NCBI RefSeq assembly: GCF_900176505.1
Contig: NZ_FWYB01000006.1
Coordinates: 1-64,000, forward strand
From: Pedobacter nyackensis
Lineage (GTDB): Bacteria > Bacteroidota > Bacteroidia > Sphingobacteriales > Sphingobacteriaceae
Reading direction: 5' to 3'
DNA: 64,000 nt
Shown: positions 1-7,952 of the stretch, piece by piece
Layout of the letters: each line of letters starts with the position of its first letter
Numbering within the stretch: position 1 is the first letter of the stretch
Notes under the pieces: model-generated
What the model was told of the DNA's origin: nothing
Databases searched by the model: none
Seen by the model: the letters and a program-made list of their open reading frames with translations, nothing else
Program-made: the position numbers and the translations under genes

Positions 1-99
1 GATGAAAAACCACTGGTAAAACCAACAGGTGCCAACTACGAATCTGTTGAATACCTACACTTTCTTGAAAGCGGTATAGCTGCTTTTAAGAATAAATAA
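1..99 (+). CDS. C-terminal end of an unidentified protein (5' truncated by window)
   Basis: Frame 1 is open from the first base and stops with TAA at 97-99, giving the last 32 residues of a protein whose start lies outside the window. The tail ends in FLESGIAAFKNK and is mildly hydrophilic. It is too short to assign to a family. A stem-loop at 120-160 follows and may terminate its transcript. The next gene starts at 217 in the same direction. Confidence 0.6.
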   Translation, partial: DEKPLVKPTGANYESVEYLHFLESGIAAFKNK

Positions 100-119
100 C
101 TACACAATTGATTGTACAC

Positions 120-160
120 AATAAGAGCAATGGTTTTGCATAAAAGCTATTGCTCTTATT
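120..160 (+). terminator. stem-loop, terminator-like
   Basis: A perfect 12-bp inverted repeat (AATAAGAGCAAT at 120-131 and ATTGCTCTTATT at 149-160) lies 20 bases after the first stop codon. There is no good U-tract after it, so factor-independent termination is plausible but not certain. Confidence 0.5.
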
Positions 161-216
161 CGTATGGTTATCGCACAATTATACCAAACAACTAACTCTA
201 TAAATCAACAATTTAA

Positions 217-2772
217 ATGAAGAAATTAAGTTTGATCGCGCTGGCGTTATGCTGTGCCAGCTATCAGGGTTTTTCTCAAAAAAGAAATCCAAAAACGCCA
301 ACTCCTGCACCTGGTACGGCAGCCCCGATAGGTGGCCCCAATGCAATGAACCGCCCTGGTGGACCGCCAGCCGGACCTAAGCCTTATAATCAGGTTATTA
401 CTGGTAAAGCAAAAACAGATAAAGGCTTATTCAAAGTTCACAATGTTGAAGACCGCTATTTCTTTGAAATTCCTGATTCACTGTTGGGCAGAGAAATCTT
501 AACAGTAAACAGAATTAGCAAAGCAGCAGCAGGTAATCGTGGTTCAATGATCGGTTACGGTGGTGATCAGATTGGTGATAATGTGATCAGTTTTGAAAAA
601 GGTCCTGCAAATAGAATTTACTTAAAGAGTATTTCTTTTAGTGAGCGCTCACAAGACACTACAGCACAGGGACTTTACAAGTCTGTAATGAACTCTAATA
701 TCCAGCCTTTAGTAGCATCATTTGATGTTAAAGCTTTTGCTAAAGATTCTATCTCTGGTGCTAAAGGAGTTGTAATTGATGTTACTGATTACATGAATAG
801 CGATAACGATATTTTCTTTTTTGACGCAGGAACTAAAAGATCACTGTCTTTAGGTGGACAAGTTGCTGATAGAAGCTATATCAAGGAAATTAAAGCGTAT
901 CCGCTGAATATAGAAATCAGAACCTTGAAAACTTATACGAAGTCAGCTGGCCAGCAAGGTCCAGGTATGATGGGGGGTGGTGCACCATCTTCAACTCCTG
1001 CAACTTATGAGCTGAACAGTTCAATGGTGTTGTTGCCAGCAAAGCAAATGAAACCAAGGTTCTTTGATCCAAGGGTAGGTTATTTTGCAACTGGCTATGT
1101 TGATTTTGATGCTAACCCACAAGGAGTAAAAAACCAGTCGTTAATTACACGCTGGCGCCTCGAGCCTAAAGATGCGGATATCGAAAAATACAAAAGAGGC
1201 GAATTGGTTGAACCAAAAAAACAAATCGTTTATTATATAGATCCGGCAACTCCAAAAAAATGGGTACCATACTTAATTCAAGGTGTGAACGACTGGCAGG
1301 TTGCTTTTGAAAAAGCAGGTTTTAAAAATGCTATCGTAGCTAAAGAAGCACCAAACGATCCTAATTGGAATCTGGAAGATGCAAGACATAGTGTGATCGT
1401 TTATAAGCCGTCTGATATAGCAAATGCTAGTGGTCCGCATGTACATGACCCTCGCACAGGTGAAATCTTAGAAACACACATTAACTGGTATCATAACATT
1501 ATGCAGTTGTTAAGAAACTGGTATTTTATCCAGGCTTCAGCAATTGATCCTCAAGCTCGTAAAATGAAGTTTGATGATAAATTAATGGGAGAGTTAATCC
1601 GTTTCGTATCGTCTCATGAAGTTGGACACACTTTAGGATTACGTCATAACTTTGGTTCATCTGCTACTGTTCCTGTTGAAAAATTGAGAGACAAGCAATG
1701 GGTAGAGAAAAATGGTCATACGCCATCAATTATGGATTATGCACGTTTCAACTACGTTGCACAACCTGAGGATAATGTTTCGGCTAAAGGAATATTCCCA
1801 AGAATCGGTGATTATGATTTATGGGCTATTGAATGGGGATACAAATGGTTACCTGAGTTTAATACTCCACAGGATGAAGCTTCTTACTCTAATCAAACTA
1901 TTATCAAAAGAGTTGGAGCAAATAACCGTTTAGCATTCGGAACAGAAAGTGATCCTAATGATCCACGCAACCAAAGTGAAGATATTGGTGACAATGCGAT
2001 GCTTGCATCTGCTTATGGTATTAAAAACCTTAAGCGCGTGTTGCCTAACATCTTAACATGGAGCAATGAGCCTAATGAAAGCTACCAGAATGCAAAAACA
2101 CTTTACACTGAAGTTATTGGTCAATATGGTCGCTATATGGGCCACGTTGTAAAAAATGTAGGTGGTATTTATGCTACTCCTAAAACTGTTGAGGAAAAAG
2201 GTGGAGCGTTCAAACCGGTTTCATTTGCTAAGCAAAAAGAAGCAATGACGTTCCTGAATACTCAATTGTTTACTACACCAACATGGTTGATCAATAAAGA
2301 ATTAATCGAACGTACTGGCCTTAATCCGGCGGATCTGTTCCAGGGTGTTCAAAAGAATACTTTGATTAAACTTCAGAACGCTGGTACTATTAGTAAACTG
2401 ATCAATGATGAAGCTTTAAACGGTGCTAAAGCATATACCGTTACAAATCTGTTTACTGACCTTAAAACTGCTGTTTGGTCGGAATTGTATTCACATAAAA
2501 ACATTGACGTTTACAGAAGGAATTTGCAGAAAGCTTACGTTGATAACATGACAAAACTAATTGTACCTCCTGCTCCTGCAACTGGTGCTCAGGGTATGGG
2601 TATGAGAGTGATTGATCCTACAAGTTCTGATGTATCAAGTGTTAGTCGTGCACATTTAACTACTATGGCAAAAGATATTCGTGCTGCAATTCCAGCTGCT
2701 ACCGGAATGAGCAAGTATCATTTACAAGATTTATTGGTTCGTATCAATTCGGCCCTGAATCCTAATTCATAA
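217..2772 (+). CDS. secreted zinc-dependent metalloprotease (DUF5117/DUF5118/DUF4953 type)
   Basis: This 851-residue protein begins with a Sec signal peptide (about residues 1-21, ending GFSQ), followed by a low-complexity Pro/Gly-rich linker to about residue 55. The zinc site is a full metzincin motif HExxHxxGxxH: H467, E468, H471, G474, H477. A Met-turn (SIMDYARF, M506) lies about 30 residues later. The order of a long N-terminal region, a catalytic centre and a C-terminal helical part matches the large Bacteroidota family annotated as zinc-dependent metalloprotease with DUF5117, DUF5118 and DUF4953 domains. The substrate is unknown; export to the periplasm or cell surface is inferred from the signal peptide. 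It is a single-gene unit with a strong terminator behind it. Confidence 0.88.
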   Translation: MKKLSLIALALCCASYQGFSQKRNPKTPTPAPGTAAPIGGPNAMNRPGGPPAGPKPYNQVITGKAKTDKGLFKVHNVEDRYFFEIPDSLLGREILTVNRISKAAAGNRGSMIGYGGDQIGDNVISFEKGPANRIYLKSISFSERSQDTTAQGLYKSVMNSNIQPLVASFDVKAFAKDSISGAKGVVIDVTDYMNSDNDIFFFDAGTKRSLSLGGQVADRSYIKEIKAYPLNIEIRTLKTYTKSAGQQGPGMMGGGAPSSTPATYELNSSMVLLPAKQMKPRFFDPRVGYFATGYVDFDANPQGVKNQSLITRWRLEPKDADIEKYKRGELVEPKKQIVYYIDPATPKKWVPYLIQGVNDWQVAFEKAGFKNAIVAKEAPNDPNWNLEDARHSVIVYKPSDIANASGPHVHDPRTGEILETHINWYHNIMQLLRNWYFIQASAIDPQARKMKFDDKLMGELIRFVSSHEVGHTLGLRHNFGSSATVPVEKLRDKQWVEKNGHTPSIMDYARFNYVAQPEDNVSAKGIFPRIGDYDLWAIEWGYKWLPEFNTPQDEASYSNQTIIKRVGANNRLAFGTESDPNDPRNQSEDIGDNAMLASAYGIKNLKRVLPNILTWSNEPNESYQNAKTLYTEVIGQYGRYMGHVVKNVGGIYATPKTVEEKGGAFKPVSFAKQKEAMTFLNTQLFTTPTWLINKELIERTGLNPADLFQGVQKNTLIKLQNAGTISKLINDEALNGAKAYTVTNLFTDLKTAVWSELYSHKNIDVYRRNLQKAYVDNMTKLIVPPAPATGAQGMGMRVIDPTSSDVSSVSRAHLTTMAKDIRAAIPAATGMSKYHLQDLLVRINSALNPNS

Positions 2773-2789
2773 GGTTAAATCTTATACTG

Positions 2790-2828
2790 AAAAGGGGTGT
2801 CCAATAATGAATTGGACACCCCTTTTTT
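2790..2828. terminator. bidirectional intrinsic terminator
   Basis: A perfect 16-bp stem (2790-2805 with 2811-2826) has a 5-base loop and runs straight into T residues on the plus strand and, by symmetry, on the minus strand. It separates the convergent metalloprotease and histidine kinase genes and overlaps the kinase stop codon region. Confidence 0.9.
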
Positions 2829-3915
2829 ATTTTAATTCAATCCTAAGTACGACATTGAAATAATTCTCCTCATCAGTATATGTTTGAAATGAAGCTCTAT
2901 CTTCATAAATCATAGTCAGTCTCTTTCTTACATTTGCCAGGCCAATCTGATGGCTTACAGGGGTTATCTTTAGATCGATTAAATTTTCTGTCTCGATAAT
3001 TAATGTATTTCCATCTGAACAAATTGTGACTCTGGCTGGATGATCGTTTTGCAACAAATCTCCATGCTTAAACATATTTTCAACCAGGGTAATCAACACA
3101 AGCGGAATGATTTGAACTTCCTTTAAATCATCTTCATAATCAAAAACGACATTGAATTTATTCTCTGACTTGATCTGATGAAGTCTGATGAGATTTTCTA
3201 CCTGTTCAATTTCATCTGATAATGCAGTGAAAGTACGTTCGTTATCATCTTGTATTGCATACCTCATCATTTCCGAAAGTGTCATTATAGCTTCAGCAGC
3301 CTCAGGAACCACTTTTCTGGTATTAGCATAAATAAAGCTTAAGGTATTGAAAAGGAAGTGCGGATTAATCTGCGCTTTTAAATGAGCATGCTGTGATTTT
3401 ATTAGTTCGGCCTGCATATTCTGATTCTCAATAACCATGATTAGCCGCTCTTTCTCAGATTGCTGGGTATTTTTTCGTTCTTTAAGATAATTCATCAGAT
3501 AATAGTATCCTGAAGAAAATAGGATAAAATACATGGTCCGCCAAACCCCATTACCCAATGTCGTCTTATTGAGAACTGCAGTAACGTACACAGATAAGTT
3601 GGCATACTTTTGAAGAAAGCCAACGGTGTAAATTGTTAATGGGACATATAAGGCTACTTCAATAATAATCAATAGAGGAAGTAACCAGATCGTATGTTTT
3701 GGGTTGGTTCTAGCTATCGGCAGAATTAAATGAGCATGAAAGTAGAATAAGCAGATATTAAAAAAATAAAACACGACATAATTTCCGAAACTAGCAAAAT
3801 AGCCTCTCAATATCCCTGTCAATACAACTTCATAGAGAATAAAGAAAAACCAGGCTATGAAATGGATTCGGTGTTTAATTATAAACAGAACATATTTTTG
3901 TAAATGGCTTTTCAT
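2827..3915 (-). CDS. LytS/YehU-type sensor histidine kinase (His_kinase family)
   Basis: The 362-residue protein has four predicted membrane segments (about residues 18-35, 46-66, 77-100 and 125-142), a short coiled linker (about 145-178) and a His_kinase domain whose phosphoacceptor motif QINPHFLFNTL places the histidine at H186. A C-terminal ATPase part follows, with the N-box region around LITLVENMFKHG. No extracellular sensor domain is visible, so the signal is probably sensed in the membrane. The gene lies 53 bases downstream of a LytTR response regulator on the same strand, and the two very likely form one two-component system. Its targets cannot be read from the sequence. Confidence 0.9.
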   Translation of the reverse strand: MKSHLQKYVLFIIKHRIHFIAWFFFILYEVVLTGILRGYFASFGNYVVFYFFNICLFYFHAHLILPIARTNPKHTIWLLPLLIIIEVALYVPLTIYTVGFLQKYANLSVYVTAVLNKTTLGNGVWRTMYFILFSSGYYYLMNYLKERKNTQQSEKERLIMVIENQNMQAELIKSQHAHLKAQINPHFLFNTLSFIYANTRKVVPEAAEAIMTLSEMMRYAIQDDNERTFTALSDEIEQVENLIRLHQIKSENKFNVVFDYEDDLKEVQIIPLVLITLVENMFKHGDLLQNDHPARVTICSDGNTLIIETENLIDLKITPVSHQIGLANVRKRLTMIYEDRASFQTYTDEENYFNVVLRIELK

Positions 3916-3968
3916 TTCAATGTAGTATAGGCTCCTCGATGTAAGGGAGGGGCTTGAAAAAGGATAAT

Positions 3969-4718
3969 CTAATTTGGTACTCCCCGTACGGTTTTTAAAG
4001 TCATTTCTTCCAGAAAAGTCAGAAATTGTTTTTTATACGTAGTTCCTAATGGTACTTCTAATTTATTACTCAAAGTAATGGATGCTCCCTCAACTTTACT
4101 AATGAAATCCATAGAGATAATAAATGATCGTTGAACCCGCATAAAAGAACTGTTACCATCTAATTTTTCCGCCACCTCTTTTATAGTTAGATAGGTTACA
4201 TAAATACCATTAACTGTATGGATTTTCACATAGTTATTTAACGCTTCAACAGCGATAAGATCCTTTAGGTTGACCTTGATGTATTTTTGACTCTGATCTG
4301 CTCTAATAAAAAAGTAGTCTGGATGCTTTTCTTCGTTTCTCAAACCAGTGTCTGATTGAAGCAAACGATTAATTGTTAACGCGAATTTGCTCATCGAGAT
4401 TGGCTTTAAGAGATATTCATTTGCTTGTACCCCAAAAGCATCAATAGCATATTTAGAATGAGCAGAAGTGAATACAAGGTATTTTGTTTTAAATCTGATC
4501 GCCTGTGATAAATCTAATCCCGTCATTCCTGGCATATCTATATCCATAAATAGAATATCAACCTTATCTTCAGCTGTAATTTCGATTAAAGCCTTAAGCG
4601 GGTCGGTAAAAGATTTTACCAAGTGTAAATCGGGCATAGCATCGATATAATCTGTCAGAAGATCAACAGCATGCTTTTCATCATCAATAATAATGCAGTT
4701 TAGTTTGCTGTTCATCAA
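3969..4718 (-). CDS. LytTR-family response regulator
   Basis: The 249-residue protein has an N-terminal receiver domain (acidic pocket D12/D13, phosphoacceptor D59 in FMDIDMPG, conserved Lys in LLKPIS) and a C-terminal LytTR DNA-binding domain (about residues 135-238, containing NNYVKIHT and FMRVQRSFIIS). It is the cognate partner of the kinase gene that follows it. LytTR regulators bind direct repeats upstream of target promoters. In Bacteroidota these pairs often control exported enzymes or transporters, but no target is evident here. A TAGATTTG box about 100 bases upstream could be its promoter. Confidence 0.92.
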   Translation of the reverse strand: MMNSKLNCIIIDDEKHAVDLLTDYIDAMPDLHLVKSFTDPLKALIEITAEDKVDILFMDIDMPGMTGLDLSQAIRFKTKYLVFTSAHSKYAIDAFGVQANEYLLKPISMSKFALTINRLLQSDTGLRNEEKHPDYFFIRADQSQKYIKVNLKDLIAVEALNNYVKIHTVNGIYVTYLTIKEVAEKLDGNSSFMRVQRSFIISMDFISKVEGASITLSNKLEVPLGTTYKKQFLTFLEEMTLKTVRGVPN

Positions 4719-5156
4719 TATTATTTTCCTTTAAATTTTTACAATGTATTTTGAACCTATAGTATATCCAAAAAAAACACAAGTGTTATATGCGTTATAG
4801 TTTGATATTTTACGCTATACAAATCTAGGTGAAAACTAACTAAAACCATAATCGCATTCATTGTTATTTGTTCACCACGGAAAAACGATCATTAACCACG
4901 ATGATCAAGTCATTAGCGTAATATAATTGCAGCTTGTTACAATCTTTTATACTTTCATACAAAATATCTATTAAAAACAAAAAATCCTGGCCCATTTATG
5001 TGTCAGGATTCTCGTAAAATACATCAAGGTGCTCAGTACGTTCTCGTATATATTTAGTGCTAAAGGGAGGTAAGACTCCCTTTAGAAACTAAATTTCAGG
5101 ATTCTAATCATACTATTGTTTTGTTTAAATTGTTGGCTTGGTCAAGCCAACTTTTT
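4719..5156. other. 438-base intergenic region with three hairpins
   Basis: No convincing gene was found. It holds the upstream region of the response regulator (a TAnnTTTG match, TAGATTTG on the minus strand at 4820-4827, with a weak -33 region). It also holds three inverted repeats: AATCCTG/CAGGATT (4983-4989 and 5004-5010), a perfect 10-bp stem CTAAAGGGAG/CTCCCTTTAG (5060-5069 and 5076-5085), and a terminator-like stem at 5132-5151. Open frames here do not exceed about 20 codons. Confidence 0.6.
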
Positions 5157-5158
5157 TT
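5132..5158. terminator. intrinsic terminator hairpin
   Basis: The stem GTTGGCTT/AAGCCAAC (5132-5139 with 5144-5151) is followed on the plus strand by seven T residues (5152-5158). It lies directly after the stop codon of the minus-strand PAP2_C gene. On that strand its tail is weaker (AATTT), so it may serve that gene, or a plus-strand transcript starting in the gap. Confidence 0.6.
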
Positions 5159-5783
5159 AAATGGCGTTTTTAGCCACTGATTTACCTAAATACCAGCATA
5201 TCCAGGTGAAAAAAGGGGCAGCTAAAATATCTACGGTATAATGTACATGCTGAATTAAAAGCAGTACAGCTATCACCCCGGTAGCGATTAGTGCAAAAGT
5301 TTTATCTTTTTTTCGTTGCATGCAAAGGGCTCCTAGAAAAACCGTTGCTGTATGGCCTGAAAAGAATAAATCCTTAGTGATCACATTGGAGTGATAAAAG
5401 AAAATAGAACAAGGATCAGCTAGATTTATAATATCATTGGGTGGATTAAGTGGTACCAGGGTTATGGTAATTATTCTAGCTACACATAAAAATATAAAAG
5501 CCCACAATGCCGTAAGACACATTATAGTGTTTTTAGACATTCGAAATAAAAACAATCCAATCATCGAATACAACACGATAAAAATAAGGAAGGAAACGTC
5601 TTTTGCAGGAATATTAGTAAGCACATGGTCGTTTAATACAATTCCCTCTCTGGCTTCAACATGTGAAAAGAAATGAGGTATAGAAACTAAAATGGCAACA
5701 AGGAGTAACATCCCTATAATAAATTTTATTCTAAATGTCTGATAATCCCAGGCAACTTGCCATGTAAGTTGTTTAGTTTGCAT
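5157..5783 (-). CDS. PAP2_C / sphingomyelin-synthase-like membrane enzyme
   Basis: The 208-residue protein has about six hydrophobic segments and the two motifs of the sphingomyelin synthase type of the PAP2 superfamily: FFSGHT with H144, and HYTVDIL with H181 and D185. The His-x3-Asp spacing equals that of the catalytic triad of animal sphingomyelin synthases. Members of this family transfer a phospho-headgroup between a glycerophospholipid and ceramide, or act as lipid phosphatases. The same window encodes a serine palmitoyltransferase and a probable ceramide pathway (56-59.4 kb), so ceramide as a substrate is a reasonable inference. The gene is solitary and more than 50 kb from those genes. 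A plain lipid phosphatase remains possible. Confidence 0.75.
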   Translation of the reverse strand: MQTKQLTWQVAWDYQTFRIKFIIGMLLLVAILVSIPHFFSHVEAREGIVLNDHVLTNIPAKDVSFLIFIVLYSMIGLFLFRMSKNTIMCLTALWAFIFLCVARIITITLVPLNPPNDIINLADPCSIFFYHSNVITKDLFFSGHTATVFLGALCMQRKKDKTFALIATGVIAVLLLIQHVHYTVDILAAPFFTWICWYLGKSVAKNAI

Positions 5784-6096
5784 TAAAAGGTTTAGTTGTT
5801 ACTTTGGTAAAAATATACAAATTAAGTGATTTTAATATAAAAGTTGCAAGTACTTATATATTTATTTGAAACCCGGTTCATCATTTCGAATTTAGTGAAA
5901 TACTAATGCATTAGTGAGCTGGGGGAGGTTCAATTCTAAAAAAAACTTGGGGAAGGGGCGTTGGCTATCCTAAGATTAGCAAGATTGATGTAAAAAGAAA
6001 CGGGGATAGGTCCTAAGACTTACCCCCGTTAAATTAACGCTCTCACTACAAATGTACATGTTATTTTTAATTCTCCAAATACATTTTACTTTTTTA
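5784..6096. other. 313-base intergenic region
   Basis: This stretch is AT-rich, carries the upstream region of the PAP2_C gene and the terminator of the barrel gene (5992-6030), and has no open frame longer than about 20 codons. No exact TAnnTTTG box was found for the PAP2_C gene. Confidence 0.5.
5992..6030 (-). terminator. intrinsic terminator of the outer-membrane barrel gene
   Basis: Read on the minus strand, the stem AACGGGG/CCCCGTT (6024-6030 pairing with 5999-6005) is followed by TTTCTTTTT. It lies about 70 bases after the stop of the barrel gene at 6097. Confidence 0.8.
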
Positions 6097-6675
6097 TTAA
6101 TTCATATCACGTTCTACTTTTCTAGCTGTACTTTTTCCTGGTAGATAGATTTGAAATCCAACACCGAGTCCCAGATTGTGAGCGTAAGGACTTGAACCAA
6201 AACCTACCACACCATTGTACTTCAGCAAGGCCTCAAGACCTATCGATGGGGTGACAAAATAAGTAAATCCGGGACCAAAGCCAAAGCCTAATCCATTGGT
6301 ATTTCCACCACCTGCAGGATTAATGCCTTGTATGCCTACTGTCGCTTCACCAAAAAATCTGGAATTATTTACTACTTCATTTGCACCTTTGGCGCCATAA
6401 TATCTTCCTAAAGCACTTGCGCCATACCGATAGGTGGTTCCCGCGCCTTTTTGTGTTTCTATTCCTAATAGTACCTCACCACCTATAGCAATACCATCTT
6501 GTACGAACCACGCTGCTTTAGGATTAATATTTAACTGAAACACATTAGGCTTGTCCAGGCCAAAACTTAAGTTCGACAAGTTTGCCCCCATCATTATATT
6601 CCCTTTTTGTATCTGAGCACTTGCTCCAAATGCCAGTATACTCCCTAAAGTAATAGTAAAAATTAGCTTTTTCAT
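6097..6675 (-). CDS. small outer-membrane beta-barrel protein
   Basis: The 192-residue protein has a clear Sec signal peptide (about residues 1-20, ending ASAQ). The remainder is made of alternating Gly-rich amphipathic strands (for example LGFGFGPGFTYFV and GLGVGFQIYLP), as in 8-stranded outer-membrane barrels of the PF13568 or OmpW-like kind. The usual C-terminal aromatic is not at the very end; the last strand is followed by a short basic tail. The function is unknown. It is transcribed alone, with a strong terminator downstream. Confidence 0.75.
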   Translation of the reverse strand: MKKLIFTITLGSILAFGASAQIQKGNIMMGANLSNLSFGLDKPNVFQLNINPKAAWFVQDGIAIGGEVLLGIETQKGAGTTYRYGASALGRYYGAKGANEVVNNSRFFGEATVGIQGINPAGGGNTNGLGFGFGPGFTYFVTPSIGLEALLKYNGVVGFGSSPYAHNLGLGVGFQIYLPGKSTARKVERDMN

Positions 6676-6898
6676 AAGATTTTGTTTAGTGTTTTTCTAA
6701 TTACGAAACTATCGTTAGCCTCAACTCTACAAAACAACAGATCTTATCGCTTTTTTGTTTATAACATTTTAATCCTGATCTTTAGTTGTACACTAAGCAT
6801 TGTTGATTAGTGCAACGTAAAATAGGCCTTTTAGTGTATTTTCTGGAATACATTAGTTAAAGGAACTCCAATTTTGTTTTATAGAAAAAATTCGATAC

Positions 6899-7885
6899 AT
6901 GCTAGAAAGAAAAGATATCCAAGAGGTTAAATGGGGCATTATTGGTTGTGGTGATGTTACGGAGAAAAAAAGCGGACCAGCTTTTAATAAGGTAGCAGAC
7001 TCCACTCTCATTGCAGTAATGCGTCGTGATGGTGCTAAAGCTAAAGACTATGCTACGCGACATGGTGTTTCTAAATGGTATGATAATGCAAACCAGCTTA
7101 TTGACGATCCTGATGTAAATGCTATTTATATCGCCACTCCACCTTTACAACATGAAGATTATACCCTCAGGGCTTTAGCAGCAGGAAAACCAGTGTACGT
7201 TGAAAAACCCATGACTTTAAATGCTGCCTCTGCAATAAGAATGAAAGAGGCAGCTGAAAAACATAAGGTCAAGCTTTCAGTAGCGCACTACAGAAGGGCT
7301 CAGCCTATGTTTTTAAAGATTAAGTCGCTACTTGATGCTAAAGCGATCGGAACAGTGAAATTAGTACAGCTTCAAATGTTGCAACCTGAAAATTCAAATT
7401 TAATAGCGGATTCTGATACCAACTGGCGTCTTGACCCTACAATATCAGGGGGTGGATTATTTCATGATTTGGCTCCGCACCAACTTGATTTAATGATCCA
7501 CTTCTTTGGGGAAGCTGTCAAATCTTCTGGAATATCTCTAAACCAGGGAAGCCCACATGGTGTCGATGATATGGTTACCGGACATATTTTGTTTAAAAAT
7601 GGAGTGGTTTTTAACGGATCCTGGTGTTTTTCTGTTGCTGAACATGTCGATATATGCGAAATCATAGGAAATGAAGGGAAAATCAGTTTTCCTATGTTCG
7701 GTAATAAGGTTACTATAAGTAAAAGCGGTGACGATGAGGAATTCATCTTCGATGCTTTGCCGCATGTGCAACAACCAATGATAGAGCAGGTAGTTAAATA
7801 TTTCTTAGGGAAAGCTGGTAATCCTTGCGATGCCGATCAGGCGATACAGTCTATGCAGCTAATGGATAGCTTCACAAAAAAATAA
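6899..7885 (+). CDS. Gfo/Idh/MocA family oxidoreductase
   Basis: The 328-residue protein has an N-terminal NAD(P)-binding Rossmann fold (WGIIGCGDVTEKKSGPAF, about residues 12-30) and the family signature VEKPM (about residues 100-104), with a C-terminal alpha/beta substrate domain (GGGLFHDLAPHQLDLM supplies the conserved His). It has no signal peptide and so acts in the cytoplasm, probably on a sugar, cyclitol or related hydroxy compound. It lies 67 bases upstream of an ABC exporter pair; a shared transcript is possible but the functions are not obviously linked. The substrate cannot be predicted. Confidence 0.85.
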   Translation: MLERKDIQEVKWGIIGCGDVTEKKSGPAFNKVADSTLIAVMRRDGAKAKDYATRHGVSKWYDNANQLIDDPDVNAIYIATPPLQHEDYTLRALAAGKPVYVEKPMTLNAASAIRMKEAAEKHKVKLSVAHYRRAQPMFLKIKSLLDAKAIGTVKLVQLQMLQPENSNLIADSDTNWRLDPTISGGGLFHDLAPHQLDLMIHFFGEAVKSSGISLNQGSPHGVDDMVTGHILFKNGVVFNGSWCFSVAEHVDICEIIGNEGKISFPMFGNKVTISKSGDDEEFIFDALPHVQQPMIEQVVKYFLGKAGNPCDADQAIQSMQLMDSFTKK

Positions 7886-7952
7886 AAATTATATATACAT
7901 ATTTGTATTTTGATGAACTACCTTCGATATCGGCAGATCTCAATTTATATGT

